From contig JAEZRM010000106.1 of the NCBI GenBank assembly GCA_023412805.1, forward strand, positions 1-50,892: DNA of 50,892 bases. Direction: 5' to 3'. The notes under the pieces were generated by a model. The model had not been told where the DNA came from, searched no databases, and worked only from the letters and a program-made list of their open reading frames with translations. This stretch comes from Pseudomonadota bacterium (GTDB taxonomy: Bacteria; Pseudomonadota; Alphaproteobacteria; Rhizobiales; Hyphomicrobiaceae). Positions 34,860 through 43,139 of this stretch are shown one piece after another; position 1 is the stretch's first letter; every line of letters starts with the position of its first letter. The translations under genes and the position numbers were made by a program.

Positions 34860-34871
34860 TTCACCCGGCCC
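34849..34871. terminator. Bidirectional terminator containing the DUF599 stop codon
   Basis: GGGCCGGGT (34849-34857), loop GATTC, ACCCGGCCC (34863-34871), a perfect 9-bp GC stem within an 11-bp palindrome. It lies between the convergent DUF599 gene (its stop is 34857-34859) and the dehydrogenase ending at 34899, so it can serve both. Confidence 0.75.
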
Positions 34872-34898
34872 CGTCGCATTCAGCAGCGTTCGAACGGA

Positions 34899-36335
34899 TC
34901 AGCCGAGCTGGCTGACGATCTTCTGCACCATGTAGACCTGCAGGCCCTCGGTGCCGCCCTCGTGGCCGTAGCCCGAATCCTTGATGCCGCCGAACGGCAT
35001 CTCGGGAAGTGCCAGACCCTGGTGGTTGATCGTGAGCATGCCGGCGTCGATGTTGTCGGCAAGCTTGGTCGCCGTCTTGGCATCGTGCGTGAAGGCGTAG
35101 CTCGCGAGACCGAACGGCAGGCTGTTCGCCTCCTTGAGCATCTCGTCCGTGTCCTTGAAGCGGATCATGACCGCGACGGGACCGAAGGGCTCCTCGGAGA
35201 GGATGCGGGCGTTGGCCGGAACGTCGGTCACGACCGTCGGCTCGAAGAAGTTGCCCTGGTTGCCGATGCGGTTGCCGCCGGCCTGCACCTTGCCGCCCTT
35301 CTCGCGGACATCGGCGATGATCGACTCCATCGCATTCACGCGGCGCGGATTGGCGAGCGCGCCCATCTTGCTGTCGGCCTCGAGGCCGTCACCGACCTTG
35401 ATGCCCTTGGCGAGATCGATGAACTTGCCGACGAACTTGTCGTAGGCCTTCTCGTGCACGAAGAAACGCGTCGGCGAGATGCACACTTGACCGGCATTGC
35501 GGTACTTGAGGCCCGAGGTGAGCGAGGCGACGGCATCCGTGTCGACGTCGTCGAAGATCATCACGGGCGCGTGGCCGCCGAGCTCCATGGTCGCGCGCTT
35601 CATGTGCAGACCGGCCATCGAGGCGAGATGCTTGCCGACCGGCACCGAGCCGGTGAACGAGATCTTGCGGATCGACGGATGCGGGATCAGATACTCGGAA
35701 ATCTCCGCCGGCACGCCATAGACGAGATTGAGCACACCTGCCGGAACGCCCGCATCATGGAAGCAGCGCACGAGACCGATCGGCGAGCCTGGCGTCTCCT
35801 CCGGGCACTTCAGGATGATCGAGCAGCCGGCTGCCAGCGAAGCCGCGATCTTGCGCACGGCCTGTGTGACGGGGAAGTTCCACGGCGCGAAACCAGCGGT
35901 GACGCCGATCGGCTCCTGGATGATCATGTTGCGCACGCCGTCGGCGCGGGCCGGGATGATGCGGCCGTAGGCGCGCTTTCCTTCCTCGGCGAACCAGTCG
36001 ATGACGTCGGCGCCCGACATCACTTCCATCTTGGCTTCGGCGAGGATCTTGCCCTGCTCCATGGTGAGCACGCGCGCAATGTCATCAGCCCGCTCGCGTA
36101 CGAGATTCGCCGCCTTGCGCAGGATGCCCGAGCGCTCGAAAGCCGAAACCTTGCGCCAGGTCGCGAAGCCCTTCTCAGCGGCCTTGATCGCCTTGTCGAG
36201 ATCGGGACGACCGGCGAAACCCAGCGTCGCCAGGGCTGTGTTCTTCGCGGGGTTCATGACCTCCTGCGACTTGCCCGACGTCGGCTGAACCCACTGTCCA
36301 TCGATATAGTGATTGAGCGTTTCGTAAGCGGTCAT
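34899..36335 (-). CDS. gabD: NAD(P)-dependent succinate-semialdehyde dehydrogenase-type aldehyde dehydrogenase
   Basis: A 478-residue aldehyde dehydrogenase from the ATG at 36335 with AAGGAG upstream. Catalytic residues are present: Asn in FAPWNFPVTQAVRK, Glu in ATMELGGHAPVMIF and Cys in YRNAGQVCISPTRFFV. The sequence pattern (WAEEGKRAYGRIIPAR-type region) matches NAD-dependent succinate-semialdehyde dehydrogenases, which would make succinate from the GABA shunt or other C4 semialdehydes. No GABA transaminase gene is near, so the substrate assignment is by family only. It stands alone. A terminator lies 28 bases past its stop. Confidence 0.82.
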   Translation of the reverse strand: MTAYETLNHYIDGQWVQPTSGKSQEVMNPAKNTALATLGFAGRPDLDKAIKAAEKGFATWRKVSAFERSGILRKAANLVRERADDIARVLTMEQGKILAEAKMEVMSGADVIDWFAEEGKRAYGRIIPARADGVRNMIIQEPIGVTAGFAPWNFPVTQAVRKIAASLAAGCSIILKCPEETPGSPIGLVRCFHDAGVPAGVLNLVYGVPAEISEYLIPHPSIRKISFTGSVPVGKHLASMAGLHMKRATMELGGHAPVMIFDDVDTDAVASLTSGLKYRNAGQVCISPTRFFVHEKAYDKFVGKFIDLAKGIKVGDGLEADSKMGALANPRRVNAMESIIADVREKGGKVQAGGNRIGNQGNFFEPTVVTDVPANARILSEEPFGPVAVMIRFKDTDEMLKEANSLPFGLASYAFTHDAKTATKLADNIDAGMLTINHQGLALPEMPFGGIKDSGYGHEGGTEGLQVYMVQKIVSQLG

Positions 36336-36470
36336 GATTGCTCCTTCAGGGGAACGCGATATATATGGCCTGACATAGCGGTCCGGGATGCTTCCAGGCA
36401 AGGAGTATCCCGGTTTTCGGCGCCGGAATAGCGCAGGTCAGGCCTGACCGGCCCGCACGGGTCTCGCCTC

Positions 36471-37388
36471 TTACGGACGGTCGTCGAGTTCATAAAGCTC
36501 ATCGGGCACGATGACCAGCCCGAACGCCAGACGAATGGCCACCGCGAGCACGAGAATGGCTAGAAGCGCTCTAAGCTGCTCGGCCTTCAGACGCTGGCTT
36601 GCCCTGACGCCGTACTGTGCGCCGAACACGCCGGCGATCATGAGCGGCGCAGCCAAGAGCAGATCCACCGAGAAATTCGTCGTCGCCTGCAGCAACGTCG
36701 CGAAGGCGGTGATGAAGACGACCTGAAACTGCGATGTACCGATGACGACGCGCGTCGGCACGCGCAGCAGATAGATCAGCGCCGGTACGAGCATGAAGCC
36801 GCCGCCAACACCCATGATCGCCGTCAGCAAGCCAACGGCGGCGCCGATGAGCACCGGCGGAATGGCGCTCATGTAGAGCTTGGCGGTCTGGAAGCGCAGC
36901 TTCACGGGCAGGCGCTGCACCCAGATGTGCTGACCGCCGCGCCGGCTCGACGTCTTCACCGGCCCCGTGGTCTGGCGGATCGTGCGAATGCTCTCGACGA
37001 GCATGAGCCCGCCGACCGTGCCGAGCAGAAGCACGTAGGCCATGGCAATGAAGAAATCGAGCTGACCAGCGGCCTTGAGCACGCGCTGGAACATGATGCC
37101 GGCTGTGGCGCCGACGACACCGCCGGCTATGAGCAGCAGGCCCATGCGGAGATCGACATTGCCGCGCTGCCAATGCGCGATGGCACCCGAGACGGAAGAG
37201 GCCACAACCTGACTCGCGCCCGTTCCGACGGCGATGGCCGGCGGCACGCCGAGGAAAATCAGGAACGGCGTCGTGATGAACCCGCCGCCGATACCGAACA
37301 TACCCGACAGGAAGCCGACCACGAGCCCGAGCGCGATCAGCACATGCAGACCGATAGCGAGTTCAGCGATCGGAAGGTAGACGCTCAT
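36471..37388 (-). CDS. Sulfite exporter TauE/SafE family membrane protein
   Basis: A 305-residue membrane protein with two repeats of four helices. Each half carries the family's Gly-rich motif: GFLSGMFGIGGGFITTPFLI near residue 30 and GLLTAIMGVGGGFMLVPALI near residue 190. Family members export sulfite, sulfoacetate or other organosulfonates, though the general class is broader (anion transporters). I chose the ATG at 37388, where MSVYLPIAELAIGLHVLIA looks like a natural N-terminus. It is divergent from the CitE-like gene. No sulfur-metabolism genes are near, so the substrate is unknown. Confidence 0.85.
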   Translation of the reverse strand: MSVYLPIAELAIGLHVLIALGLVVGFLSGMFGIGGGFITTPFLIFLGVPPAIAVGTGASQVVASSVSGAIAHWQRGNVDLRMGLLLIAGGVVGATAGIMFQRVLKAAGQLDFFIAMAYVLLLGTVGGLMLVESIRTIRQTTGPVKTSSRRGGQHIWVQRLPVKLRFQTAKLYMSAIPPVLIGAAVGLLTAIMGVGGGFMLVPALIYLLRVPTRVVIGTSQFQVVFITAFATLLQATTNFSVDLLLAAPLMIAGVFGAQYGVRASQRLKAEQLRALLAILVLAVAIRLAFGLVIVPDELYELDDRP

Positions 37389-37603
37389 GCGCGCTTGGCC
37401 TTCGAGGTGAGAGCGCGGGGGAAGCCGGTGCATACGCCCGAAGTGGGCAGATCCCTCTGTGGTGCAGCGTCGCGCCCGGAGGTCGATCGGCCGAAATTCA
37501 CTCAGCCAATACCAGTCTGAACGACGCGGCGCCAACACCGACCGTTGCACGTGTGGAAAACGCGCGCGATAACAATCACGATCCATGAGCTTCGGAGATG
37601 CCA

Positions 37604-38482
37604 ATGACCGTGCGCCCGCGCCGCAGCGTCCTCTATATGCCGGGTGCCAATGCCCGCGCACTCGAAAAGGCCAAGACTTTGTCGGCCGATGCCCTGATCC
37701 TCGATCTCGAGGATGCGGTCGCGCCCGACGCCAAGGCCGAGGCGCGCACGCGCGTGACGGATGCGGTGAAGGCCGGCGGCTATGGCCCGCGCGAGCTGGT
37801 GATCCGCGTGAACGGCCTCGACACGCCCTGGGGCGGCGAGGACCTCAAGGCTGCCGTGGCGGCAGGTCCGGATGCCATTCTCATTCCGAAGGCCGCGAGT
37901 AGCGACGATATTGCGCGCGCCTCGGCGGCGATGCGGCAGGCCGGCGCGAGCGAGAGCATGCAGCTCTGGGCCATGATCGAGACGCCGATCGCCATCCTGA
38001 AGGCCGACGAGATCGCAGGGGCCGCGCGCCATGCGGGTTCGCGCCTTGCGGTTCTGGTGCTCGGGCTGAACGACCTCATCAAGGAGACGGGCGCCATTCT
38101 CGACAGCGAGCGCACGTCGGCGCTCTATTGGCTTTCGGCGGCGCTCACGGCGGCGCGCGCGCATGGGCTCACGATCCTCGACGGTGTCTATAACAACTTC
38201 CGCGATATGGACGGCTATGCCAAGGAGTGCCGGCAGGGGCGGATGCTCGGCTTTGACGGCAAGACGCTCATCCATCCCGATCAGATCGCGCTCGCGAACG
38301 AGGTGTTCTCGCCGCCCGCTGCCGAAGTCGAGTTCGCGCGCAAGATCATCGCCGCGTTCGATCAGCCGGAGAACAAGAGCAAGGGTGTGATCAACCTGGA
38401 AGGCCGCATGGTCGAGCTGCTGCACGCGGATATGGCGCGGCGCACGGTTGCGATCGCGGATGCGATTGCGAGCCGCGGCTGA
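37604..38482 (+). CDS. HpcH/HpaI aldolase, CitE-like CoA ester lyase
   Basis: A 292-residue TIM-barrel lyase of the CitE/malyl-CoA lyase group. Motifs: RRSVLYMPGANARALEKAKT, DALILDLEDAVAPDAKAEAR (metal-binding acid), IPKAASSDD, then WAMIETPIAILKADEIAG and GYAKECRQGRMLGFDGKTLI with the C-terminal HPDQI. GGAG lies six bases before the ATG at 37604, so I prefer it to the ATG at 37598. It is the first gene of a two-gene unit with the epimerase. Substrates could be citramalyl-CoA, malyl-CoA or beta-methylmalyl-CoA. No citrate lyase alpha or gamma subunits are present, so it is a free-standing enzyme. Confidence 0.85.
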   Translation: MTVRPRRSVLYMPGANARALEKAKTLSADALILDLEDAVAPDAKAEARTRVTDAVKAGGYGPRELVIRVNGLDTPWGGEDLKAAVAAGPDAILIPKAASSDDIARASAAMRQAGASESMQLWAMIETPIAILKADEIAGAARHAGSRLAVLVLGLNDLIKETGAILDSERTSALYWLSAALTAARAHGLTILDGVYNNFRDMDGYAKECRQGRMLGFDGKTLIHPDQIALANEVFSPPAAEVEFARKIIAAFDQPENKSKGVINLEGRMVELLHADMARRTVAIADAIASRG

Positions 38483-38487
38483 AGTCC

Positions 38488-39459
38488 ATGATTACGTTGA
38501 GCGCAAAAGTCGAACGCTGGCCGATCGACGGCGACTTCACCATCTCGCGCGGGGCGCGGACTGAAGCCATCGTCGTTCTCGTCGAGGCGATGCGCGACGA
38601 GATCGTCGGGCGCGGCGAGTGCGTTCCCTATGCGCGCTATGGCGAGACGGCCGAGGGTGTCGTCGCGGCAATCGAGAATGTGGGCGCGATCGCATCGCGC
38701 GAGGCGCTCGGCCATGCCTTGCCGCCCGGCGCCGCGCGCAATGCCATCGATTGCGCGCTCTGGGACATCGAGGCGAAGAACGCCGGCCGCCGCGCGTGGG
38801 AGCTCGCCGGGTTTGGCGCTTACGAACCACCGCTGACCTGCTACACGCTGAGTCTCAACACGCCAGACATCATGGCCAAGCGTGCGCGGGATGCACGTCA
38901 GCACGCGCTGCTCAAGATCAAGCTCGGTGGGGGCGATGCGGATGCCGAGCGAATGCGCGCTATCCGCGCTGCGCGTCCAGATGCGCGTCTCGTGGCGGAT
39001 GCGAACGAAGCCTGGAAGCCCGATGAGTTGGAGATGTTGCTCGCGGTCGCCGCCGAGGCGGGCTTCGAGCTGGTCGAACAGCCGCTGCACGCCGACAACG
39101 ATAGTGCACTCGCGCACGTGAAACGCGCGGTGGCCGTATGCGCCGACGAGTCCGCGCACACGATCGAAGGCCTCGCGGCGTTGCGCGACCGCTACGATGC
39201 GGTGAACATCAAGCTCGACAAGACCGGCGGCCTGACAGGCGCACTCGCAATGTCCGCTGAAGCGCGGCATCTCCGTTTCAAAATCATGGTCGGCTGCATG
39301 CTCGGCACCTCGCTCGCCATGGCGCCGGCAACGCTCGTCGCGCAGTCCGCTGATTGGGTCGATCTCGATGGGCCACTATTGCTCGCGCGCGATCGACTGC
39401 ACGGGCTCGCCTATCCCGACGCGCGCGTCATGCCGCCGGAGCGTGAGCTGTGGGGATGA
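38488..39459 (+). CDS. dgcA: Dipeptide/N-acyl amino acid epimerase, enolase superfamily (DgcA-like)
   Basis: A 323-residue member of the muconate-lactonizing-enzyme subgroup. The racemase catalytic pair is present: KxK in LLKIKLGGGD and the second Lys in AVNIKLDKTGGLTG. The metal ligands follow in order: Asp in RLVADANEAW, Glu in ELVEQPLHAD and Asp in AVCADESAHT. Related enzymes epimerise L-Ala-D/L-Glu dipeptides; DgcA-type members act on N-acetyl-D-Glu in some alphaproteobacteria. The usual DgcN partner is not here, so the exact substrate is uncertain. It starts five bases after the CitE-like gene, which indicates co-transcription; no known pathway links the two. Confidence 0.8.
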   Translation: MITLSAKVERWPIDGDFTISRGARTEAIVVLVEAMRDEIVGRGECVPYARYGETAEGVVAAIENVGAIASREALGHALPPGAARNAIDCALWDIEAKNAGRRAWELAGFGAYEPPLTCYTLSLNTPDIMAKRARDARQHALLKIKLGGGDADAERMRAIRAARPDARLVADANEAWKPDELEMLLAVAAEAGFELVEQPLHADNDSALAHVKRAVAVCADESAHTIEGLAALRDRYDAVNIKLDKTGGLTGALAMSAEARHLRFKIMVGCMLGTSLAMAPATLVAQSADWVDLDGPLLLARDRLHGLAYPDARVMPPERELWG

Positions 39460-39474
39460 TCCCCGATTGACTCA

Positions 39475-39666
39475 TCAGCGCTTGGAAACTTTCGCGCCTG
39501 CCCCGTTCATCAAATCGCGGAGCTGTTTGGTGAGCGCGGGGCCCGTGATCTGGTTGGGTGAATAGCCCTCGGCGCCGAGAGCCCTGCGAAGCTCATCGAT
39601 CGTTGTGCATTTACGCGATTCGGCGAGCTGAAACGCCCGTTCCAAAGTTGTCAGATTTTGCTCCAT
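39475..39666 (-). CDS. Small hypothetical protein
   Basis: A 63-residue protein, unrecognised beyond similarity in form to short conserved proteins of rhizobia. From the ATG at 39666 it reads MEQNLTTLERAFQLAESRKC, then TIDELRRALGAEGYSPNQIT and ALTKQLRDLMNGAGAKVSKR. The pattern of helix-turn-helix with GYSPNQI suggests a small DNA- or protein-binding fold. There is no clear ribosome site, so the start could lie upstream (a GTG at 39726 touches the NTF2 stop). It is last in the operon that begins with the SDR gene. Confidence 0.55.
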   Translation of the reverse strand: MEQNLTTLERAFQLAESRKCTTIDELRRALGAEGYSPNQITGPALTKQLRDLMNGAGAKVSKR

Positions 39667-39726
39667 GTTTAGAAACGCGCGGAGCAGACGGTCGGTTCCC
39701 CCAATTGCGCACGCCACCGCCAGCAC

Positions 39727-40140
39727 TTAACGCCCGGACGGAAAATATTCGTCACCGTGGCGATAGAAGATCTTCCACGCGCCATCCTCGAAGCGATAGG
39801 CCTGCGTGACGCGCAATGTGCGCTCGAACTCGCGGCCATCAAGGCTGCGGATCATGTGCTCGAAATCCGCGGTCATGGCCATCGTGCCTTGCATGGCGGT
39901 CGAGACGTTCTCGAGCCGCGTCAGGCGCGCCTGCACACGCCCGGTGACCCAATCCAGGCGATGACCGACTTCGGGCCAACCCTTTTCCATGCCGCCCTGC
40001 GCGCCGAAGATCATGACGTCGGGCTTGTGCGACCAGAGTGCCTTGAAGGGTTCGCTATCGCCTTGCAGCTGCGCGGCGATGGCCTTCTCGAACGCGGCGC
40101 GAAAGCCTGCGAACTTTGCTTCCAGCTCTGCCTGCTGCAT
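39727..40140 (-). CDS. SnoaL-like/NTF2-like superfamily protein
   Basis: A 137-residue single-domain protein of the nuclear transport factor 2 fold, DUF4440-like. It starts MQQAELEAKFAGFRAAFEKA and has ALWSHKPDVMIFGAQGGMEK, then the strands ARLTRLENVSTAMQGTMAMT and YRFEDGAWKIFYRHGDEY. These folds usually make a small binding pocket; enzyme activity (hydration, isomerisation) or stress-related binding are both possible. GGAGG stands before the ATG at 40140. It lies 14 bases after DUF6285 in the same operon. Confidence 0.8.
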   Translation of the reverse strand: MQQAELEAKFAGFRAAFEKAIAAQLQGDSEPFKALWSHKPDVMIFGAQGGMEKGWPEVGHRLDWVTGRVQARLTRLENVSTAMQGTMAMTADFEHMIRSLDGREFERTLRVTQAYRFEDGAWKIFYRHGDEYFPSGR

Positions 40141-40154
40141 GCCGACCTCCAGTT

Positions 40155-40514
40155 TCAGCCACTTACGCCGCGGGACGCGAGAAAGCGTGGATTTCTGACG
40201 CGCAGCTCGGCGATCAGAAGCGTGCGCAGATCATTCGCGAGGTGACGCACCTTGCCTTCGGGCAGCGTGCCCGAGCGGATGTCGCGCGCGAGCTGCGCGG
40301 TGGAGCCTTCGCCCTCCTCATAGAGGCTGTCGAGCAGCGTCCATTCGGCGGCTTCGACTTCCTCGGCAAGGGCGCGGCGGGCGACTTCCAGCGCATTGGC
40401 GATCATGGCACCGGCATAGCGCTGCTCGGAGGGGAGTGCGGGCAGCACGTCCGCGCGGAACATTTCAGTTGCGAGATCGAGAAGGGCATCGGCATCGATG
40501 CGGCGTGCGGTCAT
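40155..40514 (-). CDS. DUF6285 domain-containing protein
   Basis: A 119-residue helical protein matching DUF6285, which is repeatedly found beside phosphotransferase (ACAD10-type) genes. It begins MTARRIDADALLDLATEMFR and contains RYAGAMIANALEVARRALAE and EGKVRHLANDLRTLLIAELR. The ATG overlaps the phosphotransferase stop by four bases (ATGA, 40511-40514), which indicates translational coupling. The function is unknown; an accessory role to the kinase is likely. Confidence 0.85.
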   Translation of the reverse strand: MTARRIDADALLDLATEMFRADVLPALPSEQRYAGAMIANALEVARRALAEEVEAAEWTLLDSLYEEGEGSTAQLARDIRSGTLPEGKVRHLANDLRTLLIAELRVRNPRFLASRGVSG

Positions 40515-41572
40515 GCGATGGGTCTCCCCGCTTCGAGCGCGGCAATGGCTTCGAGTGCATCGAACTCCATCTCGGCTGGCATGAGGCCCGTGAGTGCGAG
40601 TTCGAGCGAACGCTCGCCGCCGGTCAGAAAGCGCTGACCTTGAAGGAGTGCGATCGCGGCCCAGCGCGCGGCGCCAAGGATCTCCCAGAAGGCGAGCTCG
40701 CTCTCGGTGATCGGCGTGTCCGACACGGCGTTGTAGCCGTCGAGCAAGTCGGCGCGTGTGGCGATACCGCCGGCGGCAAGTGCATCATTGCCGAAGCGCC
40801 AGCAGCGGGCGCAGAACCAGCCGAGATCTTCGCGCGGGTCGCCCCAGTGACAGAACTCCCAGTCGAGAATGCCGGTGAGGCGCCCGCCATCGACAAGATA
40901 GTTGCCGGTGCGGAAGTCCCCGTGCACGAGCGAGACCGGACGCGGCGCAGGTTTGTGTGCGAGCAGCCAGGAGAGCACGTATTCGAGCGCGGGACGCGGC
41001 TCGGTGGCTTTGTCGAGCGCGCTACGCATCTCGGCGACCGCAGCAGAGACCGCGTCAGGCTCGGGTAGTGGCAGGAAGGCCAGCGCCTCGTGCGGCGGGC
41101 GGATGGTATGAATGCGGGCAAGCTGCGCGCCGATCTCGCGCGCGAGTGCGGGACCGAATTCGCCGAGCTTGGGATCGCGCGTAATGCGCCGCCCCTGTGC
41201 CGTTCCGGAGAGCAGATGCTGCACCGTGAATGGCGCGCCGATGACCGCTTTGTCCGCGCATTCCGCGATCGGTTCGGCAACGCATACACCGGCTGCGTGC
41301 GCGGCCTTGATGCAGGCGAACTCGCGCGGGCGATCGAGGCTCATAGGCAACCGCGCGACGGCATCCGTGCGCAGAACCAGCGCGTGCGTGCCGGCACGCG
41401 GGCCGCCATCGATGGTCGCATCGATGCGCCAGTTCTCCTGGACGGCACCGCCGGAGAGAAGATCGGCGCGCGTGATCTCGACGCGATCGGCCTCCACCGC
41501 ACGCGCGAGCCAGCGCTGCAGTGGATCGAGATTGGCCGGGTCGAGCGTGCGGGGGCGGGTGTTGGCTGCCAT
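40511..41572 (-). CDS. Phosphotransferase family protein (APH/ACAD10-N-like kinase)
   Basis: A 353-residue kinase-like fold of the aminoglycoside-phosphotransferase superfamily, of the kind fused to acyl-CoA dehydrogenase in mammalian ACAD10/11. The catalytic and metal-binding motifs are present: LVHGDFRTGNYLVDGGRL (catalytic Asp and Asn) and TGILDWEFCHWGDPREDLGW (metal Asp). The N-terminal lobe has SGGAVQENWRIDA. In ACAD10/11-like pathways the kinase phosphorylates a 4-hydroxyacyl-CoA, so a role in lipid-hydroxy-acid catabolism with the upstream SDR is plausible, though no acyl-CoA dehydrogenase is in this operon. The ATG at 41572 lies two bases after the SDR stop. Confidence 0.83.
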   Translation of the reverse strand: MAANTRPRTLDPANLDPLQRWLARAVEADRVEITRADLLSGGAVQENWRIDATIDGGPRAGTHALVLRTDAVARLPMSLDRPREFACIKAAHAAGVCVAEPIAECADKAVIGAPFTVQHLLSGTAQGRRITRDPKLGEFGPALAREIGAQLARIHTIRPPHEALAFLPLPEPDAVSAAVAEMRSALDKATEPRPALEYVLSWLLAHKPAPRPVSLVHGDFRTGNYLVDGGRLTGILDWEFCHWGDPREDLGWFCARCWRFGNDALAAGGIATRADLLDGYNAVSDTPITESELAFWEILGAARWAAIALLQGQRFLTGGERSLELALTGLMPAEMEFDALEAIAALEAGRPIA

Positions 41573-41574
41573 GG

Positions 41575-42345
41575 TCACTCGGTCGGCAGGAGGTGGCCAC
41601 CGTCCACGGTGAGTACGCTTCCGGTCATGAAGGAACCCGCCTCGGACGCAAGCAACAGCAGCGGACCGTCCAGCTCGCCGAGCGAGCCGAGGCGGCGCAT
41701 GGGCACGTGCGCGATCATGCGCTTGCCGGGCTCCGTATCCCAGAACTCGTCGTTCAGCTCGGTTGCAATGTAGCCTGGTGCAATCGCGTTGACGCGAATG
41801 CGATCGCGCGCCAACTCCAGCGCCATGTTGCGCGTGAGCGCGATGACGGCGGCCTTCGATGCGGAATAAGCCGAGAGCGTCTTGATCGCGCCGAGGCCGA
41901 CAATCGACGAAATGTTGATGATCGAGCCGCCCTTGCCGGCCGCCACCATGCGGCGCGCGGCCTCCTGACCGACATGGAATACGCCGTCGAGGTTCACGTC
42001 CATGATCTTGCGCCACTGCTCCTCGCGCATGCGCGTGAACCACGCGGGATCGGTGATGCCCGCATTGTTCACGCAGATCGTGATGGGTCCGAGCGAGGCT
42101 TCGCCCTCGGCGAACGCGCGTTCAACGTCACCGCGATCCGTAACATCCATGGCCACGGCATGCGCCGTGCCGCCGGCCGCGATGATGCGCGCCTTGAGCG
42201 CTTCGAGGCGATCCGTGCGCCGCGCCGCGACGACGACCTTGGCACCGGCGCTGGCCAGCACGGTTGCGAAGTGCTCTCCGAGGCCAGAGGAAGCACCCGT
42301 GACGAGCGCCGTGCGGCCAGCGAGCGAGAAATTGGTGAGTGACAT
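41575..42345 (-). CDS. SDR family oxidoreductase
   Basis: A 256-residue classical short-chain dehydrogenase/reductase. The NAD(P)-binding motif is RTALVTGASSGLGEHFATVL; the catalytic Ser is in SIINISSIVGLG; the YxxxK pair is in LSAYSASKAAVIALTR; and the C-terminal VNAIAPGYIATELNDEFW matches family. The ARRTDRLEAL segment after the second beta strand favours NADP. Downstream come the phosphotransferase, DUF6285, NTF2-like and a small protein, so this is the first gene of a five-gene unit. GGAG lies before the ATG at 42345. A tandem array of hairpin repeats starts 98 bases upstream. Confidence 0.88.
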   Translation of the reverse strand: MSLTNFSLAGRTALVTGASSGLGEHFATVLASAGAKVVVAARRTDRLEALKARIIAAGGTAHAVAMDVTDRGDVERAFAEGEASLGPITICVNNAGITDPAWFTRMREEQWRKIMDVNLDGVFHVGQEAARRMVAAGKGGSIINISSIVGLGAIKTLSAYSASKAAVIALTRNMALELARDRIRVNAIAPGYIATELNDEFWDTEPGKRMIAHVPMRRLGSLGELDGPLLLLASEAGSFMTGSVLTVDGGHLLPTE

Positions 42346-42443
42346 TCTATCTCCAGGATGGGGAGCATCGGTTCAGCCGCAATTCACCACTTCCGGACGG
42401 CAGATGCAATTTTTGGCATACTGCGGGTTTATCTTCCTTAGGA

Positions 42444-42630
42444 CGGCCTGACGGCCGGCGGGCAGTCGCTCGCTCATGAAGTGGCGCTGATCTTCCTTGG
42501 GACGGCCTGACGGCCGGGGCGCAGTCGCGCGCTCATGATTTTCTGGCGCGGCCTACACGCCGGCACGCAGTCGCGCGCTCGTGATTTTCTGGGGCGGCCT
42601 AACGGCCGGCGCGCAGTCGCGCGCTCATGA
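42444..42630. repeat. Four-unit tandem hairpin array
   Basis: Four ~36-bp units start (at CGGCCT) at 42444, 42503, 42549 and 42595, spaced 59, 46 and 46 bp. Each has a first dyad (CGGCCTGACGGCCG in copies 1 and 2; CGGCC-TAACGGCCG-like in 4; CGGCC-TACA-CGCCG in 3), a second dyad around a constant AGTC loop (GCGCGC-AGTC-GCGCGC in copy 4), and a TCATGA end (TCGTGA in copy 3). The structure is conserved while sequence drifts. The array lies 98-285 bases upstream of the SDR start. I do not recognise the family. Confidence 0.8.
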
Positions 42631-43059
42631 AAGTAGCGCTGTGTGAGCATTTGTCCCCGCTCCTGCGGGCAGCCCTATCTTCCAAGTCGCACGCGGTACC
42701 AAGGGGGCGCTTCCGGAGGCGTCCGAAGTGCACCGCGTGTGCCGCTCCCGGAGCCAGCCTCCGGCCTGCTGCCTCCGCACACGACGCACGTGCGTGAGCC
42801 GGACCCGACCGATCTGGCAGATGGAGAAAGCGAGCGGCAAAACGGGGCGGCAGGCGCCGCTCATCTTCTTACCATCGGACCGGTGCCGCCGCCCCGTCCC
42901 TTCGCGATTGTATAGCCTGGCGCGGGAGCGCGGCCGGAGGAACATGTGCGTGGCGATGATCGTGCCTTTCGCGCGAGCGACGGCGCAGGCCTCTCGCAAG
43001 CCTTCGGCACGACCCTCGCGCTCCCAGCCGGGGTTCACCATATGTAAACCGCGGTGCAA
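42631..43059. other. Gene-free GC-rich stretch
   Basis: No protein or RNA recognised. Open frames across it lack familiar motifs and ribosome sites. The DNA is rich in short self-complementary pieces. It sits between the tandem array and repeats R1 and R2. Confidence 0.5.
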
Positions 43060-43108
43060 GACGCCGCCCCTCATCCTAACCTTCTCCCCGTAAGCACGGG
43101 GAGAAGGG
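43060..43108. repeat. R1 hairpin repeat, third copy
   Basis: GACGCCGCCCCTCATCC (43060-43076), then CCTTCTCCCCGT (43080-43091), loop AAGC, ACGGGGAGAAGG (43096-43107). It matches copy B at 30789-30838 at all but a few positions, including the whole 12-bp stem. Confidence 0.85.
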
Positions 43109-43139
43109 ATCTGGCAGCGCTTGCAGCAAGCAATCAGTC

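Noticed and set aside
42444..42630. CRISPR array
   Set aside because: Repeats are ~36 bp but the gaps are only 10-23 bp and partly shared, units diverge, and no cas gene is present.
42631..42960. SRP RNA, RNase P RNA or tmRNA in the gene-free GC-rich region
   Set aside because: None of the signature loops or tag-peptide codons could be found on either strand.
42625..43074. 149-residue minus-strand open frame
   Set aside because: Arg-rich, no motif, no ribosome site, and it crosses repeat and GC-rich DNA.
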